Source: DATEPR01 sp036273855 (GTDB lineage Bacteria; Actinomycetota; Actinomycetes; Mycobacteriales; Pseudonocardiaceae). From it: 64,000 nucleotides of DNA. The DNA is taken from the NCBI GenBank assembly GCA_036273855.1, contig DASUGU010000007.1:1-64000 (forward strand), written 5' to 3'. Below the pieces are notes generated by a model. That model worked only from the letters and a program-made list of their open reading frames with translations, was not told the DNA's origin and made no database searches. Positions 43,773 through 53,095 of this stretch are shown here, in pieces. The position numbers were made by a program, and so were the translations under genes. How positions within the stretch are numbered: the first letter of the stretch is position 1; every line of letters begins with the position of its first letter.

Positions 43773-44614
43773 ACGACTCTCCGGACGTGATCAGCGAACC
43801 GTACTTCACGGTCGCCGACGGGGAGTTCGTCCCGGCACCGCACGCCAGAAGCTGGTGGGCGGCCACGATGCTGCACGGCAGGCTGCTGGGTGGCCTGCTG
43901 GCCCGCGCGGTGGAACTGGCGCACGGCACCGACGAACTGCACGTGAGCCGGCTGACCGTGGACCTGTTCCGCAACGCGCCGTTCGCGCCCGCGCGGGTGG
44001 ACACCGTCCGGGTGCGCGACGGCAGGCGGATCCGGGTGGCCGAGGCGATCGCCGAGGTCGGCGGGGAACCGGTGGCGAAGGCCAGCGCTGTGCTGCTGCG
44101 GCTGGGTGAACAGCCGCCCGGCCGGGTGCCGGCGACACCGGCGTGGGACGCGCCGCCACCGGAGGACATGCCGCCGCCCCGGCACTCCCGCTACCCGACG
44201 CGGGCCTGGCGGTTCACCGAGGACAACGAGCAGATCCGGCACTGGGCGGCGCGCGGCAGGCGGCGGATCTGGCTGCGCGAGACCTGTGCGCTGGTGGCGG
44301 GTGAACCGATCTCGCCGCTGGTGCGGGCCGCGCTGGCGGCCGACTCGGCCAGCCCGCTGGCCCACGCGGCCGACACCGGCCTGGAGTTCATCAACGCCGA
44401 CTACACGCTCTACCTGGGCAGGCTCCCGGTCGGCGACACGATCGGCCTGGAATCCGGCGGGCACACCAGCGACCGCGGCCTCGCCGTCGGCCACTGCACC
44501 ATGCACGACCTCACCGGCCCGGTCGGCTACTGCATGACGGCCGCCGTGGCCAATCCGGGTGTGCGGCCGCCACGGCGCCGGCACACCGAAACCGACCCGG
44601 CCACCCGGCCCTGA
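43769..44614 (+). CDS. Acyl-CoA thioesterase-like double hotdog protein
   Basis: This 281-residue protein has a TesB-like two-hotdog layout: SWWAATMLHGRLLGGLLARA in the first hotdog and DTGLEFINADYTLYLGRLPV with GLAVGHCTMHDLTGPVGYCM in the second. It probably hydrolyses acyl-CoAs from the pathway. The GTG start overlaps the tetR stop by four bases, with AGGAGGG upstream, so it is co-transcribed with the regulator. Confidence 0.78.
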   Translation: MNDSPDVISEPYFTVADGEFVPAPHARSWWAATMLHGRLLGGLLARAVELAHGTDELHVSRLTVDLFRNAPFAPARVDTVRVRDGRRIRVAEAIAEVGGEPVAKASAVLLRLGEQPPGRVPATPAWDAPPPEDMPPPRHSRYPTRAWRFTEDNEQIRHWAARGRRRIWLRETCALVAGEPISPLVRAALAADSASPLAHAADTGLEFINADYTLYLGRLPVGDTIGLESGGHTSDRGLAVGHCTMHDLTGPVGYCMTAAVANPGVRPPRRRHTETDPATRP

Positions 44615-44628
44615 CCGGAGGGACACGC

Positions 44629-45414
44629 ATGCCCGACCTGGAGTTCTCGGTGGCCGACGGCATCGGCACCATCCTGCTGAACCGGCCGCACCGCAAGAAC
44701 GCCTTCACCATGCCGATGATCGACGAGTGGGCCGACGTGCTGCGCCGGGTGCGCACCGACCCCGACGTGCGCGTCGTGGTGCTGACCGGTGCCGGCGACG
44801 CCTTCTGCTCCGGAGTGGACCTGGGGTCCTATCGGGACGGTGGTGAGCAGACGCCGTTGGACCGCAAGGAGAACCTGCGGGAGCGGATCCACCGGGTGCC
44901 ACTGGCGCTGGAGGACCTGGACAAGCCCGTGATCGCGGCCGTGAACGGGGTCGCGGTGGGCGCCGGCATGGACATGGCGCTGATGTGCGACATGCGGGTG
45001 ATGGCCAGGTCGGCCCGGCTGTCCGAGGGATACATCCGGGTCGGCCTGGTCCCCGGCGACGGCGGCTGCTACTACCTGCCGAGGCTGGTCGGCACGGCGA
45101 AGGCGTTGGAACTACTGCTCACCGGCGACTTCGTGGACGGCGAGGAGGCCGCCCGGTTGGGCATCGCCAATCACGTGGTGGACGACGACGAGCTGATGCC
45201 GTTCGTCACCCGACTGGCCCGCAAGCTGGCCGACGCTCCCCCGGTGGCGGTGCGGATGATCAAGCGGGCGGTGTACCAGTCGGCGCGGTCGGACCTGCGG
45301 ACCGCGCTCGACCTGATCTCGTCGCACATGGCCGTCGTGACGTCCACACAGGACTCGGCCGAGGCGTACTCGGCGTTCCGGGAGAAGCGGCCGGGCAACT
45401 ACATCGGCCACTGA
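44629..45414 (+). CDS. Enoyl-CoA hydratase/isomerase
   Basis: This 261-residue crotonase-fold protein has the oxyanion-hole segments GAGDAFCSGVDLGS and AVNGVAVGAGMDMALMCDMR. IRVGLVPGDGGCYYLPRLVG is the region around the second catalytic position; here it lacks the usual paired Glu, having Asp-Gly instead, so isomerase or other chemistry is possible. It sits in an operon with tetR, thioesterase and fadE genes. Confidence 0.9.
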   Translation: MPDLEFSVADGIGTILLNRPHRKNAFTMPMIDEWADVLRRVRTDPDVRVVVLTGAGDAFCSGVDLGSYRDGGEQTPLDRKENLRERIHRVPLALEDLDKPVIAAVNGVAVGAGMDMALMCDMRVMARSARLSEGYIRVGLVPGDGGCYYLPRLVGTAKALELLLTGDFVDGEEAARLGIANHVVDDDELMPFVTRLARKLADAPPVAVRMIKRAVYQSARSDLRTALDLISSHMAVVTSTQDSAEAYSAFREKRPGNYIGH

Positions 45415-45430
45415 ACGACAGGAGACTGCT

Positions 45431-46612
45431 GTGCCGTTCCAGGGGTTCGACCTGCCCGACGAGCTGCGACTGCTGTCCGACACGGTGGCCGAGTTCGTCC
45501 GCGACGAGATCCGCCCGGCGGAGTCGCGGGTGCCCGGCGACGCCCGCGACCTGCCCGAGGACGTGCTGCACGCACTGCAACAGAAGGCCCGCGACGCCGG
45601 ATTCTGGTGCCTGGAGGCGCCGACGGAGTTCGGCGGTGGCGGGTTGAGCGTGTTCGAGGGCATCGTGCTCACCGAGCAGATGGCCAAGCACCGCTACAGT
45701 TTCCCACGCCCGGGTGCCGGCGTGTTCGGCGTCGAACCGCCCGTCGTGCTGTACCGGGGCAGCGAACGGCAGATCGAACGCTACGTGCGGCCCACGATCG
45801 AACACGCGTGGTCGGCGTTCACCGCGATCAGCGAGCCCACCGGCGGTTCCGACCCGGCCCGCGCCATCCGCACCACGGCGACCAGGGACGGCGACAGCTA
45901 CCGGATCAACGGCCACAAGCTGTGGACCACCGGCGCCGACGACTCCCGCTACGGCATCGTCTACGCCCGCACCGACAGCACGGCGGGCCGGCGCGGCATC
46001 AGCGCGTTCATCATGGATGCCGGCACGCCGGGCATGTCGGTGACCAGCGTGCCGGTGCTGCGCGACCACTGGACCACCGAGGTGATGTTCGACGACTGCG
46101 TCGTGCCGGCCGAGAACCTGGTCGGCGCGGAGGGCGACGGTTTCGCGCTGGCGCAGGAATGGTTGGTGCGCGGCCGGTTGCGGTATGCCGCGCAGGCGAT
46201 CGGCGTCGCGGACGAGGCCGTGCGGATGGCGACCGAGTGGGCGTCGTCGCGGGAGACGTTCGGCGCGCTGCTGGCCACCCGGCAGGCGGTGCAGTTCGCC
46301 ATCGCCGACGCGGCCGTGAAGATCGCCGCCGCCCGCCACCTGACCTGGGAGGCGGCCTGGGACGCCGACCAGGGCAGGGACGCGCGCACCAAGGCGTCGA
46401 TGGCGAAGCTGTACGGCACCGAGGTCGGCTTCGAGGTGGTCGACGCCATGATGCAGATCCTCGGCGGCATGGGCATGACCAAGGATCTGCCGCTGGAGCA
46501 CTGGTTCCGCGGCCTGCGGGTGGCCAGGATCGTGGAGGGGCCCAGCGAGATCCACCGGTTCGTCATCGCCCGCGACCTGCTGGGCGGCGCCGCGCTGGGT
46601 CGTGGCCGGTGA
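45431..46612 (+). CDS. Acyl-CoA dehydrogenase
   Basis: This 393-residue FadE is of conventional type. It has TAISEPTGGSDPARAIRTTA, NGHKLWTTGADDSRYGIVYA and the C-terminal ARIVEGPSEIHRFVIARDLL. The Glu in VEGPSE is the probable catalytic base, unlike in the paired FadE at 34692. It introduces a double bond into an acyl-CoA for the hydratase encoded just upstream. GTG start with a CAGGAGA site. It overlaps the next gene by four bases. Confidence 0.92.
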   Translation: MPFQGFDLPDELRLLSDTVAEFVRDEIRPAESRVPGDARDLPEDVLHALQQKARDAGFWCLEAPTEFGGGGLSVFEGIVLTEQMAKHRYSFPRPGAGVFGVEPPVVLYRGSERQIERYVRPTIEHAWSAFTAISEPTGGSDPARAIRTTATRDGDSYRINGHKLWTTGADDSRYGIVYARTDSTAGRRGISAFIMDAGTPGMSVTSVPVLRDHWTTEVMFDDCVVPAENLVGAEGDGFALAQEWLVRGRLRYAAQAIGVADEAVRMATEWASSRETFGALLATRQAVQFAIADAAVKIAAARHLTWEAAWDADQGRDARTKASMAKLYGTEVGFEVVDAMMQILGGMGMTKDLPLEHWFRGLRVARIVEGPSEIHRFVIARDLLGGAALGRGR

Positions 46613-47970
46613 TCGACTTCTCGCGGTTGCTGCGGCCCGGGTCGGTGGCGGTGATCGGCGCGTCCGCCAACGCGGACGTCATCAGCGGTGTGCCGCAACG
46701 GATCCTGGCCCAGCACAAGTACGGCGGCGCGGTGTACCCGGTGAATCCCCGGTACGCGGAGATCGACGGGCTGCGGTGCTGGCCGGACATCGGATCGGTG
46801 CCCGAGCGGGTGGACGTGGCCGTGGTGGTGGTCAACGCGTCGCGGGTGGCGGCCGTCGTGGCCGAGTGCGGCGCGGCCGGCGTGCGGTTCGCCGTGGTGA
46901 TCAGTTCCGGGTTCGCCGAGCAGTTCGACGGTGCGGCCCGGCAGGACGCGCTGCGGGCCGCGTGCGCCGCGTACCCGGAGATGCGGGTGATCGGGCCCAA
47001 CGCCGAGGGCCTGATGAACGTGGTGGACTGCGTGCCGCTGGGGTTCAGCCCGACCATCAACTACCGGCGTGGCCTGCGCAGGCTGATCGCCGGCGACGTC
47101 GCCGTGCTGTCGCAGAGCGGTGGCCTGGGGTTCGCGCTGTTCAACGACGGCATGAGCCGGGGACTCGGGTTCAGCCACGTGATCAGCACCGGCAACGAGC
47201 TGGACGTGGACGTCGCGGATCTCGCCGAATACCTGCTGCACGACCCGGCGACGCGGGTGATTCTGGTGTTCTGCGAGGGCATCGACCGGCCGGAGCGGCT
47301 GGCCGCCCTGGGCGAGGCCGCGGTGGCCGTCGGCAAGCGGATCGTGATGGCCAAGGTGGGTGTGTCGGCGGCGGGCAGCCGGGCGGCATTGGCGCACACC
47401 GCGCACGCCACCGGCGACGAGGCCGCCTACGCCCGACTGGTCGAGCACGGCGTGCTGCGCGCCGGCGACCAGGAGGAGATGGTGGACATCGCGATGGCGC
47501 TGTCCAGGACCCGCCCGCCTGCCGGTCGGCGGGTCGGCATCGTCACCACGTCCGGCGGGGCCGGCACGTGGCTGGCCGACGACGTTGTCGCGGCCGGCTT
47601 GGACCTGCCGGTGCTCAGCCCGGGGTTGCAGGCCCGATTACGGGAACTGATCCCGGCGTACGGCAGCCCGGCCAACCCGGTCGACGCGACGGCCCAGGTG
47701 CTCGGGCGCGGTGGGGTGGCGCCGGTGTTGCGGATGGTCGCGGAGAGCGGCGAGGTGGACGCGCTGGTGCAGATCGCCACACTGGCCGACAAGCAACAGC
47801 TCGAACGCGAACGCGCGCCGTTGGCCGAACTCGCGGCGGCCGTCCCGCTGGTCGTCTACAGCTACACGCGGCCCGCCCAGGAGAGCACGGACCTGTTGGC
47901 CGAGTTGGGCATCGCCTGGTTCACCAGCGGACGCCGGACAGCGGCGGCACTCGCCGCACTCATGGCATAG
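46609..47970 (+). CDS. NDP-forming CoA ligase, CoA-binding/ligase domains only (no ATP-grasp)
   Basis: This 453-residue protein has the CoA-binding start FSRLLRPGSVAVIGASANAD and the ligase domains with the phospho-His region LAHTAHATGDEAAYARLVEH and VGIVTTSGGAGTWLADDVVA. It matches the alpha half of ADP-forming acyl-CoA synthetases. The ATP-grasp (beta) half is missing, and no gene for it follows. It may need a beta subunit from elsewhere, or borrow that of the full-length enzyme at 40959. It overlaps the fadE stop. Confidence 0.85.
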   Translation: MIDFSRLLRPGSVAVIGASANADVISGVPQRILAQHKYGGAVYPVNPRYAEIDGLRCWPDIGSVPERVDVAVVVVNASRVAAVVAECGAAGVRFAVVISSGFAEQFDGAARQDALRAACAAYPEMRVIGPNAEGLMNVVDCVPLGFSPTINYRRGLRRLIAGDVAVLSQSGGLGFALFNDGMSRGLGFSHVISTGNELDVDVADLAEYLLHDPATRVILVFCEGIDRPERLAALGEAAVAVGKRIVMAKVGVSAAGSRAALAHTAHATGDEAAYARLVEHGVLRAGDQEEMVDIAMALSRTRPPAGRRVGIVTTSGGAGTWLADDVVAAGLDLPVLSPGLQARLRELIPAYGSPANPVDATAQVLGRGGVAPVLRMVAESGEVDALVQIATLADKQQLERERAPLAELAAAVPLVVYSYTRPAQESTDLLAELGIAWFTSGRRTAAALAALMA

Positions 47971-47978
47971 TCAGCCGC

Positions 47979-48851
47979 ATGGCGACCCTCATCACCCTGC
48001 CCGACGGCCGACAGCTCGACGTCGAGATCACCGGTCCGGCCGACGGCCCAGTGCTGATCTTCCACCACGGCACGCCCGGTTCGCTGGTGCAGGAGCGGGC
48101 GATCCAGCGGGCGGCCCACGAACGCGGCCTGCGCCTGGTCACGTTCTCCCGCGCCGGCTACGGCAACTCGACCCGCCAGCCCGGCCGTTCCGTGGTGGCG
48201 GCCGCGGCGGACACGTCGGCGTTGCTGGACCACCTGGGCGTCGACCGGTGTGTGGTGGCCGGCTGGTCCGGCGGCGGCCCGCACGCGCTGGCGGTCGCGG
48301 CCAAGCTGCCCGACCGGGTGGCCGGCGTGCTGGTGATCGCGGGTGCGGCGCCCTACGGGCAGCCCGACCTGGACTTCGTGGCCGGCATGGGTGAGGAGAA
48401 CGTCCGCGAGTTCGGCCTGGCCGCTGACGGTGAGGACGCGATCCGGACCTACCAGGAGGCGGCCGTCGTCGGGCTGCGCAGCCTGGACCCGGCCCAGATC
48501 GTCGACGGGATGGCCAGCCTGCTGCCGGAGGTAGACCGAGCCCTGGTCACCGACGAGTTCGGCGAGGACATGGCGGCCAGCATGGCCGAGGGTCTGCGGC
48601 TGGGCGTGGACGGCTGGACCGACGACGACCTCGCGTTCGTTCGGCCGTGGGGCTTCGACGTGACCGACGTCCAGGTGCCCACCTTCGTCTGGCAGGGCAG
48701 CGAGGACCTGATGGTTCCCTTCGCCCACGGCGAATGGCTGGCCGCGCACGTGCCGGGCGCCACGGCCCACCTGGAGAAGGGCGAAGGTCACCTGTCCATC
48801 GCCATCGGCGCCATCGGCCCGATGCTCGACGAACTGGTGCGGACGCTCTAG
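47979..48851 (+). CDS. Alpha/beta hydrolase
   Basis: This 290-residue hydrolase has the HG oxyanion motif (IFHHGTPGS), the nucleophile elbow GWSGGGPHALAVA (Ser at the centre), a late acid in VWQGSEDLMVPF, and the catalytic His in GEGHLS. It may act on an ester, lactone or C-C bond. It follows the CoA ligase gene by eight bases in the same operon. The start is ATG; no strong ribosome site is seen. Confidence 0.88.
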   Translation: MATLITLPDGRQLDVEITGPADGPVLIFHHGTPGSLVQERAIQRAAHERGLRLVTFSRAGYGNSTRQPGRSVVAAAADTSALLDHLGVDRCVVAGWSGGGPHALAVAAKLPDRVAGVLVIAGAAPYGQPDLDFVAGMGEENVREFGLAADGEDAIRTYQEAAVVGLRSLDPAQIVDGMASLLPEVDRALVTDEFGEDMAASMAEGLRLGVDGWTDDDLAFVRPWGFDVTDVQVPTFVWQGSEDLMVPFAHGEWLAAHVPGATAHLEKGEGHLSIAIGAIGPMLDELVRTL

Positions 48852-48941
48852 CTCGCCAACAATGGCTGGGGATCCCGTACTTTGGTGGAGACCGCGATGT
48901 TCGGGACACCGATCCGGCTGTTCTGGCCACTGCGGACGGCA

Positions 48942-49060
48942 TCAACGGTCACCTGCGACCAGGCTCCGTCTTCCCCCGATGAACGTGCACGCGACCACCG
49001 CTGCCACGGCCATCAGGATCGCACTGGCCACGAAAACGGCACCCTGGCTTTCCCGGTGCC
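48942..49060 (-). pseudogene. Remnant of a DHA2 MFS transporter 3' end
   Basis: The minus strand encodes FVASAILMAVAAVVACTFIGG, closely matching FIASAILMAAAAVVAVTFIRW at the C-terminal end of the MFS protein at 51483-53000. The plus-strand DNA from about 48975 to 49030 is also clearly similar to 51568-51625. The rest of the gene is absent. This looks like a decayed fragment left by duplication or deletion. Confidence 0.65.
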
Positions 49061-49078
49061 CTGAGGTAGCGTCGCGGT

Positions 49079-50113
49079 GTGACCGACTTCGCCGCCCGAG
49101 CCAGACATATCGCCGACGATGTGCTGTTCCCGGATTCGATCGACGTGGACCGGGCAGGCGTGGTGCCGGACAGCCATTTCCGGCTGCTGGCGGACGAAGG
49201 CTTCTACGGCATCGCGGTGCCGGCAGCACACGGTGGTGCGGGATTGGCCCTGCCGGAATTCCTCGAGATTGCCGAGATCCTGGTCAGTGGCTGCCTGGCA
49301 ACGGCGTTCGTGTGGCTGCAACACCACTTCGTCGCGGCCACGGTCGCCACCACGGCCAACGCGGCGGTCCGCGAGCGGTGGCTGACCGGCCTGGTGAGCG
49401 GTGAACTCCGCGCCGGTGTGGCGCTCGCCGGCGCGGTCCCACGGCCACCCCGGCTCTGGGCGAAGCAGGTCGACGGCGGGTACCTGCTGTCAGGCGACTC
49501 GCCGTTCGTCAGCGGATGGCACAGCGTGGACGCGGTATTGGTGCTGGCCCGGTCGCAGGACGCGGACGACACCCTCGTGGTGGGCATGATCGAGCCCCAA
49601 GCACCGGACGGGCCGGTGGCCGACCCGGTGCGTCTGGTGGCAGCCCAGGGCAGCGACACGGTTCGGCTCACGTTCAACGACTACTTCCTGCCGGACTCGG
49701 CGGCGACCGGCTTGATGACCAGAACGGATTTCGAGGCCGGGCAGGTGTTGGGCGCGCGAAGCAACGGAGCCGTGCCGCTGGGCATCGCGTCCCGCTGCGC
49801 ACGCCTGATCGCCGACGCCAACCAGAACGACCTGGCCACGTCCCTGGGCACCGAGGTGGCCGCGGCCCGCGCCCGGCTGGACGCGGCCCTGGCCGACCCG
49901 CCCACCATGCCCGCGGCCCGCGCCGCAGCCGCGGAACTGGCCTACCGGGCCGGCGGGGCCGCGGTGGTCGCGGCCGGCAGTGCGGGGATCACGGCGTCGC
50001 ACCACGCCCAACGCCTGGCCCGGGAGGCAATGTTCACGCTGGTCGCGGCCGGCCGGCCGGAGATCAAGGCCGAGTTGGTGCGCCTGCTCGGCAAGCGGCC
50101 GGCGCCGAACTGA
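49079..50113 (+). CDS. Acyl-CoA dehydrogenase family protein
   Basis: This 344-residue protein has an ACAD fold (VPAAHGGAGLALPEFLEIAE, GVALAGAV, then GGYLLSGDSPFVSGWHSVDA). The C-terminal part is short and lacks a clear Glu-containing catalytic motif. It resembles members that act as partners or as flavin-dependent oxygenases rather than simple dehydrogenases. The GTG start has GAGGTAGC about 11 bases upstream. It lies directly after the MFS remnant. Confidence 0.8.
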   Translation: MTDFAARARHIADDVLFPDSIDVDRAGVVPDSHFRLLADEGFYGIAVPAAHGGAGLALPEFLEIAEILVSGCLATAFVWLQHHFVAATVATTANAAVRERWLTGLVSGELRAGVALAGAVPRPPRLWAKQVDGGYLLSGDSPFVSGWHSVDAVLVLARSQDADDTLVVGMIEPQAPDGPVADPVRLVAAQGSDTVRLTFNDYFLPDSAATGLMTRTDFEAGQVLGARSNGAVPLGIASRCARLIADANQNDLATSLGTEVAAARARLDAALADPPTMPAARAAAAELAYRAGGAAVVAAGSAGITASHHAQRLAREAMFTLVAAGRPEIKAELVRLLGKRPAPN

Positions 50114-50199
50114 CCGTTCTCGCTGTCCTTTGTGGATTGGCTGATGCGAGGAGTACACTCGCCCGGGATACATGGCACTGGTGAGGCAGTGGTGCTGAT

Positions 50200-51414
50200 A
50201 TGGGATCGGTTGAGATGAGTGCCGAACCGGCCGCCACCGGCCCCACCGTCGAGGGCATCCGCACCGCCGTGTCCCCCATTCTCCAACGCCTCCGCGCCGG
50301 CGCCGCCGCGCGTGAGCGCGCCCGTGACTACGCGTACGAGCACGTCCGGGCGCTCGCGCAGCAGCGGATCACGCTGGTCGGCGTCGCCAAGGACGACGGT
50401 GGCGCCGGTGGCTCGCTGCGGGACGTGACCGACCTGGTGCTGGCCATCGCCCGTGCCGACTCCAACGTGGCCCAGGCACTGCGCGCCAGCTTCGCCGTGG
50501 CCAACCTGGTGGCCAGCCTGCCCGACATGCCCAACCGGGCGGTGGCCCTGCGGCGACTGCGCGCCGGGGATCTCTTCGCCGGCACCAACAACGAGCGCAC
50601 GGGCGGTGCCAACGGGACCATCAACACCACCATCCGGCGCGACGGTGACGGATATGTCCTGAACGGCGACAAGTACTACTCGACCGGTGGGCTGTACGCC
50701 ACGTGGTTCTCGGGCTCGGCCAGGGACGAGGACGGGACCGTGGTGGCCTTCACGGTGCCGGTTGATCGCGAGGGCGTGCAGCGGCTCGACGACTTCGACG
50801 CGGTCGGCCAGCGGCTGACCGCGAGTGGCACGACGCGGCTGGTCAACGTGCGCGTCTCCGGGGACGAGATCATGGTCACCGGCGAGCCCCGGCTGGACTA
50901 CCCGTGGCTGGGCACGTTCGCCCAGCTCTACCTGGCGGCGGTCGAGGCCGGCATCGCCGCCGCGGCACTCGACGACGCCATCTGGTTCGCGCGCGAGAAG
51001 GCGCGGCCGATCAACCACAGCACGGCCGGTGCCAGCATCGACGACCCGTATGTGCGCGAGACCGTGGGCGAGATCGCCGCTCGGGCCCATGCCGCTCGCG
51101 CGGCGGTGCTGCTGGCCGCGGAGGAGTTGGCGGGCGTGCGGGGTCTGACCGGTGCGTCGGCGCGCGCTGCCGGCGCGGCAGCGGCCGTGACCGTTGCGCA
51201 GAGCGGTGTGATCGCCATCGAGTCCGCGTTGCGCGCCGCCGAGTTGCTCTTCGACGTCGGGGGAGGCTCGATCACCAACCGTGATCTCGGCTTCGACCGA
51301 CACTGGCGCAACGCCCGCACGGTCGCCAACCACAACCCGAGACAGTGGAAGGCGGCGGTGGCGGGTGCGTATCACCTGACCGGCGACGAGCCCCCGATGA
51401 ACGGACTCTTCTGA
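50200..51414 (+). CDS. ACAD-fold flavin monooxygenase (DszC/SfnB-like)
   Basis: This 404-residue protein resembles DszC/SfnB-type FMNH2-dependent monooxygenases: LAIARADSNVAQALRASFAV, GTNNERTGGANGTINTTIRR, NGDKYYSTGGLYATWFSGSA and HWRNARTVANHNPRQWKAAV at the end. Such enzymes use reduced flavin from a separate reductase to oxygenate sulphur compounds or amines; no reductase is encoded nearby. The start could also be ATG 50215. Confidence 0.82.
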   Translation: MGSVEMSAEPAATGPTVEGIRTAVSPILQRLRAGAAARERARDYAYEHVRALAQQRITLVGVAKDDGGAGGSLRDVTDLVLAIARADSNVAQALRASFAVANLVASLPDMPNRAVALRRLRAGDLFAGTNNERTGGANGTINTTIRRDGDGYVLNGDKYYSTGGLYATWFSGSARDEDGTVVAFTVPVDREGVQRLDDFDAVGQRLTASGTTRLVNVRVSGDEIMVTGEPRLDYPWLGTFAQLYLAAVEAGIAAAALDDAIWFAREKARPINHSTAGASIDDPYVRETVGEIAARAHAARAAVLLAAEELAGVRGLTGASARAAGAAAAVTVAQSGVIAIESALRAAELLFDVGGGSITNRDLGFDRHWRNARTVANHNPRQWKAAVAGAYHLTGDEPPMNGLF

Positions 51415-51419
51415 GCCGC

Positions 51420-51455
51420 CGTGTGGCGGCCGCGATGTTCCGCGGCCGCCACACG
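51420..51455. terminator. 15-bp bidirectional terminator
   Basis: CGTGTGGCGGCCGCG and CGCGGCCGCCACACG pair perfectly around a 6-base loop. It lies between the convergent monooxygenase (plus) and MFS (minus) genes and should stop both. Confidence 0.85.
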
Positions 51456-51482
51456 CTCCCTCTTCCCCTTGATTCCCCTTGG

Positions 51483-53000
51483 TCAGCCGACGTGTGCCAA
51501 GGGCACGGCGTCGGCTGCCGACTCCGAGTCGCCGGTCCCCACCGACTTCGGAGTGTCCTTACGCCACCGGATGAACGTGACCGCGACGACCGCTGCCGCG
51601 GCCATCAGGATCGCGCTGGCGATGAACGCCACGTTGTAGCCGTGGATCGCGGCGTGGGCCAGGTTCAGGCCGGACGTGCCGTGAGCCACCAGGTAGCCGG
51701 CGGTGGCGGTGGTGAAGATGGTGTTCAGCAGTGCCGTGCCCAGCGAACCGCCGATCTGCTGGGTGGTGTTGACCAGCGCACTGGCCACGCCCGCGTCGTG
51801 GTTGGCGACACCGGTGAGGGCCACGTTGCTCAGCGGCACGAACACCAGCCCCATGCCCACGCTCATGACGATGAACGCCGGCAGGATGTGGACCACGTAG
51901 GACGAGTTCAGGTCCAGCTGGGTCAGCCACACCATCGCCAGCGTGGCCAGCGTGGCGCCGACCGACATGAGCACCCGAGGACCGAACCTGGGCATCAACT
52001 GCGCCGCCAGTGCCGCGGTCACCACGATGCCACCGGAGAACGGCAGGTACGCGATGCCGGCGTGCAGCGGCGTGTAGTGCAGTGTCTGCTGCAGGTAGTA
52101 GGTCATGAACAGGAACATGCCCAGCAGGCCGGAGCCCAGCAGGATCGACGTGAGGAACGCCGCGCCACGGTTGCGGTCCAGGATGACCCGCATCGGCAGC
52201 AGCGGGTTCTCGCTGCGCAGTTCCACCATGACGAACGCGACCAGCAGCACCAGGGCGCCGATCAGGAAGCCGACCGCCGTGCCGGAACCCCAGCCGTCTG
52301 TGGCCGCCTTGGTGAACCCGTACACCAGCGCGACCAGGCCCGCCGTGGACAGCACCGCTCCGGTGACGTCGTAGCGGGTGTTGCCCTCGGCCTTGCTCTC
52401 CCGCAGGATCGGCACCGCGGCGACGAACGCGATCGCGGCGATCGCCACGTTCACGTACAGGCACCAGCGCCAGTCGAGGTACTCGGTGAGCACACCGCCG
52501 CCGATCAGGCCGATGGCCGAGCCGCCACCGGCGATGGCGCCGAACACGCCGAACGCCTTGGCGCGTTCCCTGGTCTCGGTGAACGTGACGGTGATGATGG
52601 ACAGCGCGGCCGGTGCGAGCAGTGCGCCGAACGCACCCTGCAGGCCACGGGCGGCGAACAGCATCACGGCACCGTTGGAGGCGCCGCCGAGCGCGGACGC
52701 GGCGGCGAAGCCGACCAGGCCGATCAGGAAAGCACGCTTGCGGCCCAGGTAGTCGGAGACCCGGCCGCCGAGCAGCAGCAGGCCGCCGAACGCCAACGTG
52801 TAGCCGGTGACGATCCACTGCCGGTTGGCGTCGGAGATGCCCAGCGCCTGCTGGGCCGACGGCAGCGCGATGTTCACGATGGTGGCGTCCACGACCACCA
52901 TCAGTTGGGCGAGCGCCACGACCGCGAGGGCGAGCCAACGCCTCGGGTCGACCGCCGCGCCCTGGCGCGCGGGCGCGCCAGCAACGACTGTTTCAGACAT
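51483..53000 (-). CDS. DHA2-type MFS efflux transporter
   Basis: This 505-residue 14-TM exporter has ALAQLMVVVDATIVNIALPS in TM1, GGRVSDYLGRKRAFLIGLVG in the TM2-3 loop and a TETRERAKAFGVFGAIAGGG motif. It belongs to the EmrB/QacA-type drug efflux group. ATG 53000 follows GAGGGG by seven bases. It lies 95 bases after a TetR gene on the same strand, a common efflux-regulator pair. A damaged copy of its 3' end is present at about 48.95 kb. Confidence 0.92.
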   Translation of the reverse strand: MSETVVAGAPARQGAAVDPRRWLALAVVALAQLMVVVDATIVNIALPSAQQALGISDANRQWIVTGYTLAFGGLLLLGGRVSDYLGRKRAFLIGLVGFAAASALGGASNGAVMLFAARGLQGAFGALLAPAALSIITVTFTETRERAKAFGVFGAIAGGGSAIGLIGGGVLTEYLDWRWCLYVNVAIAAIAFVAAVPILRESKAEGNTRYDVTGAVLSTAGLVALVYGFTKAATDGWGSGTAVGFLIGALVLLVAFVMVELRSENPLLPMRVILDRNRGAAFLTSILLGSGLLGMFLFMTYYLQQTLHYTPLHAGIAYLPFSGGIVVTAALAAQLMPRFGPRVLMSVGATLATLAMVWLTQLDLNSSYVVHILPAFIVMSVGMGLVFVPLSNVALTGVANHDAGVASALVNTTQQIGGSLGTALLNTIFTTATAGYLVAHGTSGLNLAHAAIHGYNVAFIASAILMAAAAVVAVTFIRWRKDTPKSVGTGDSESAADAVPLAHVG

Positions 53001-53095
53001 GGAAATCCCCTCGAGCAAATGCGCGCCGAATTTTTCCGACGCCGAATACCGGGTCCTACGGCGTCATTGCCGACCCAGGCACCACGGTGTGCGAA

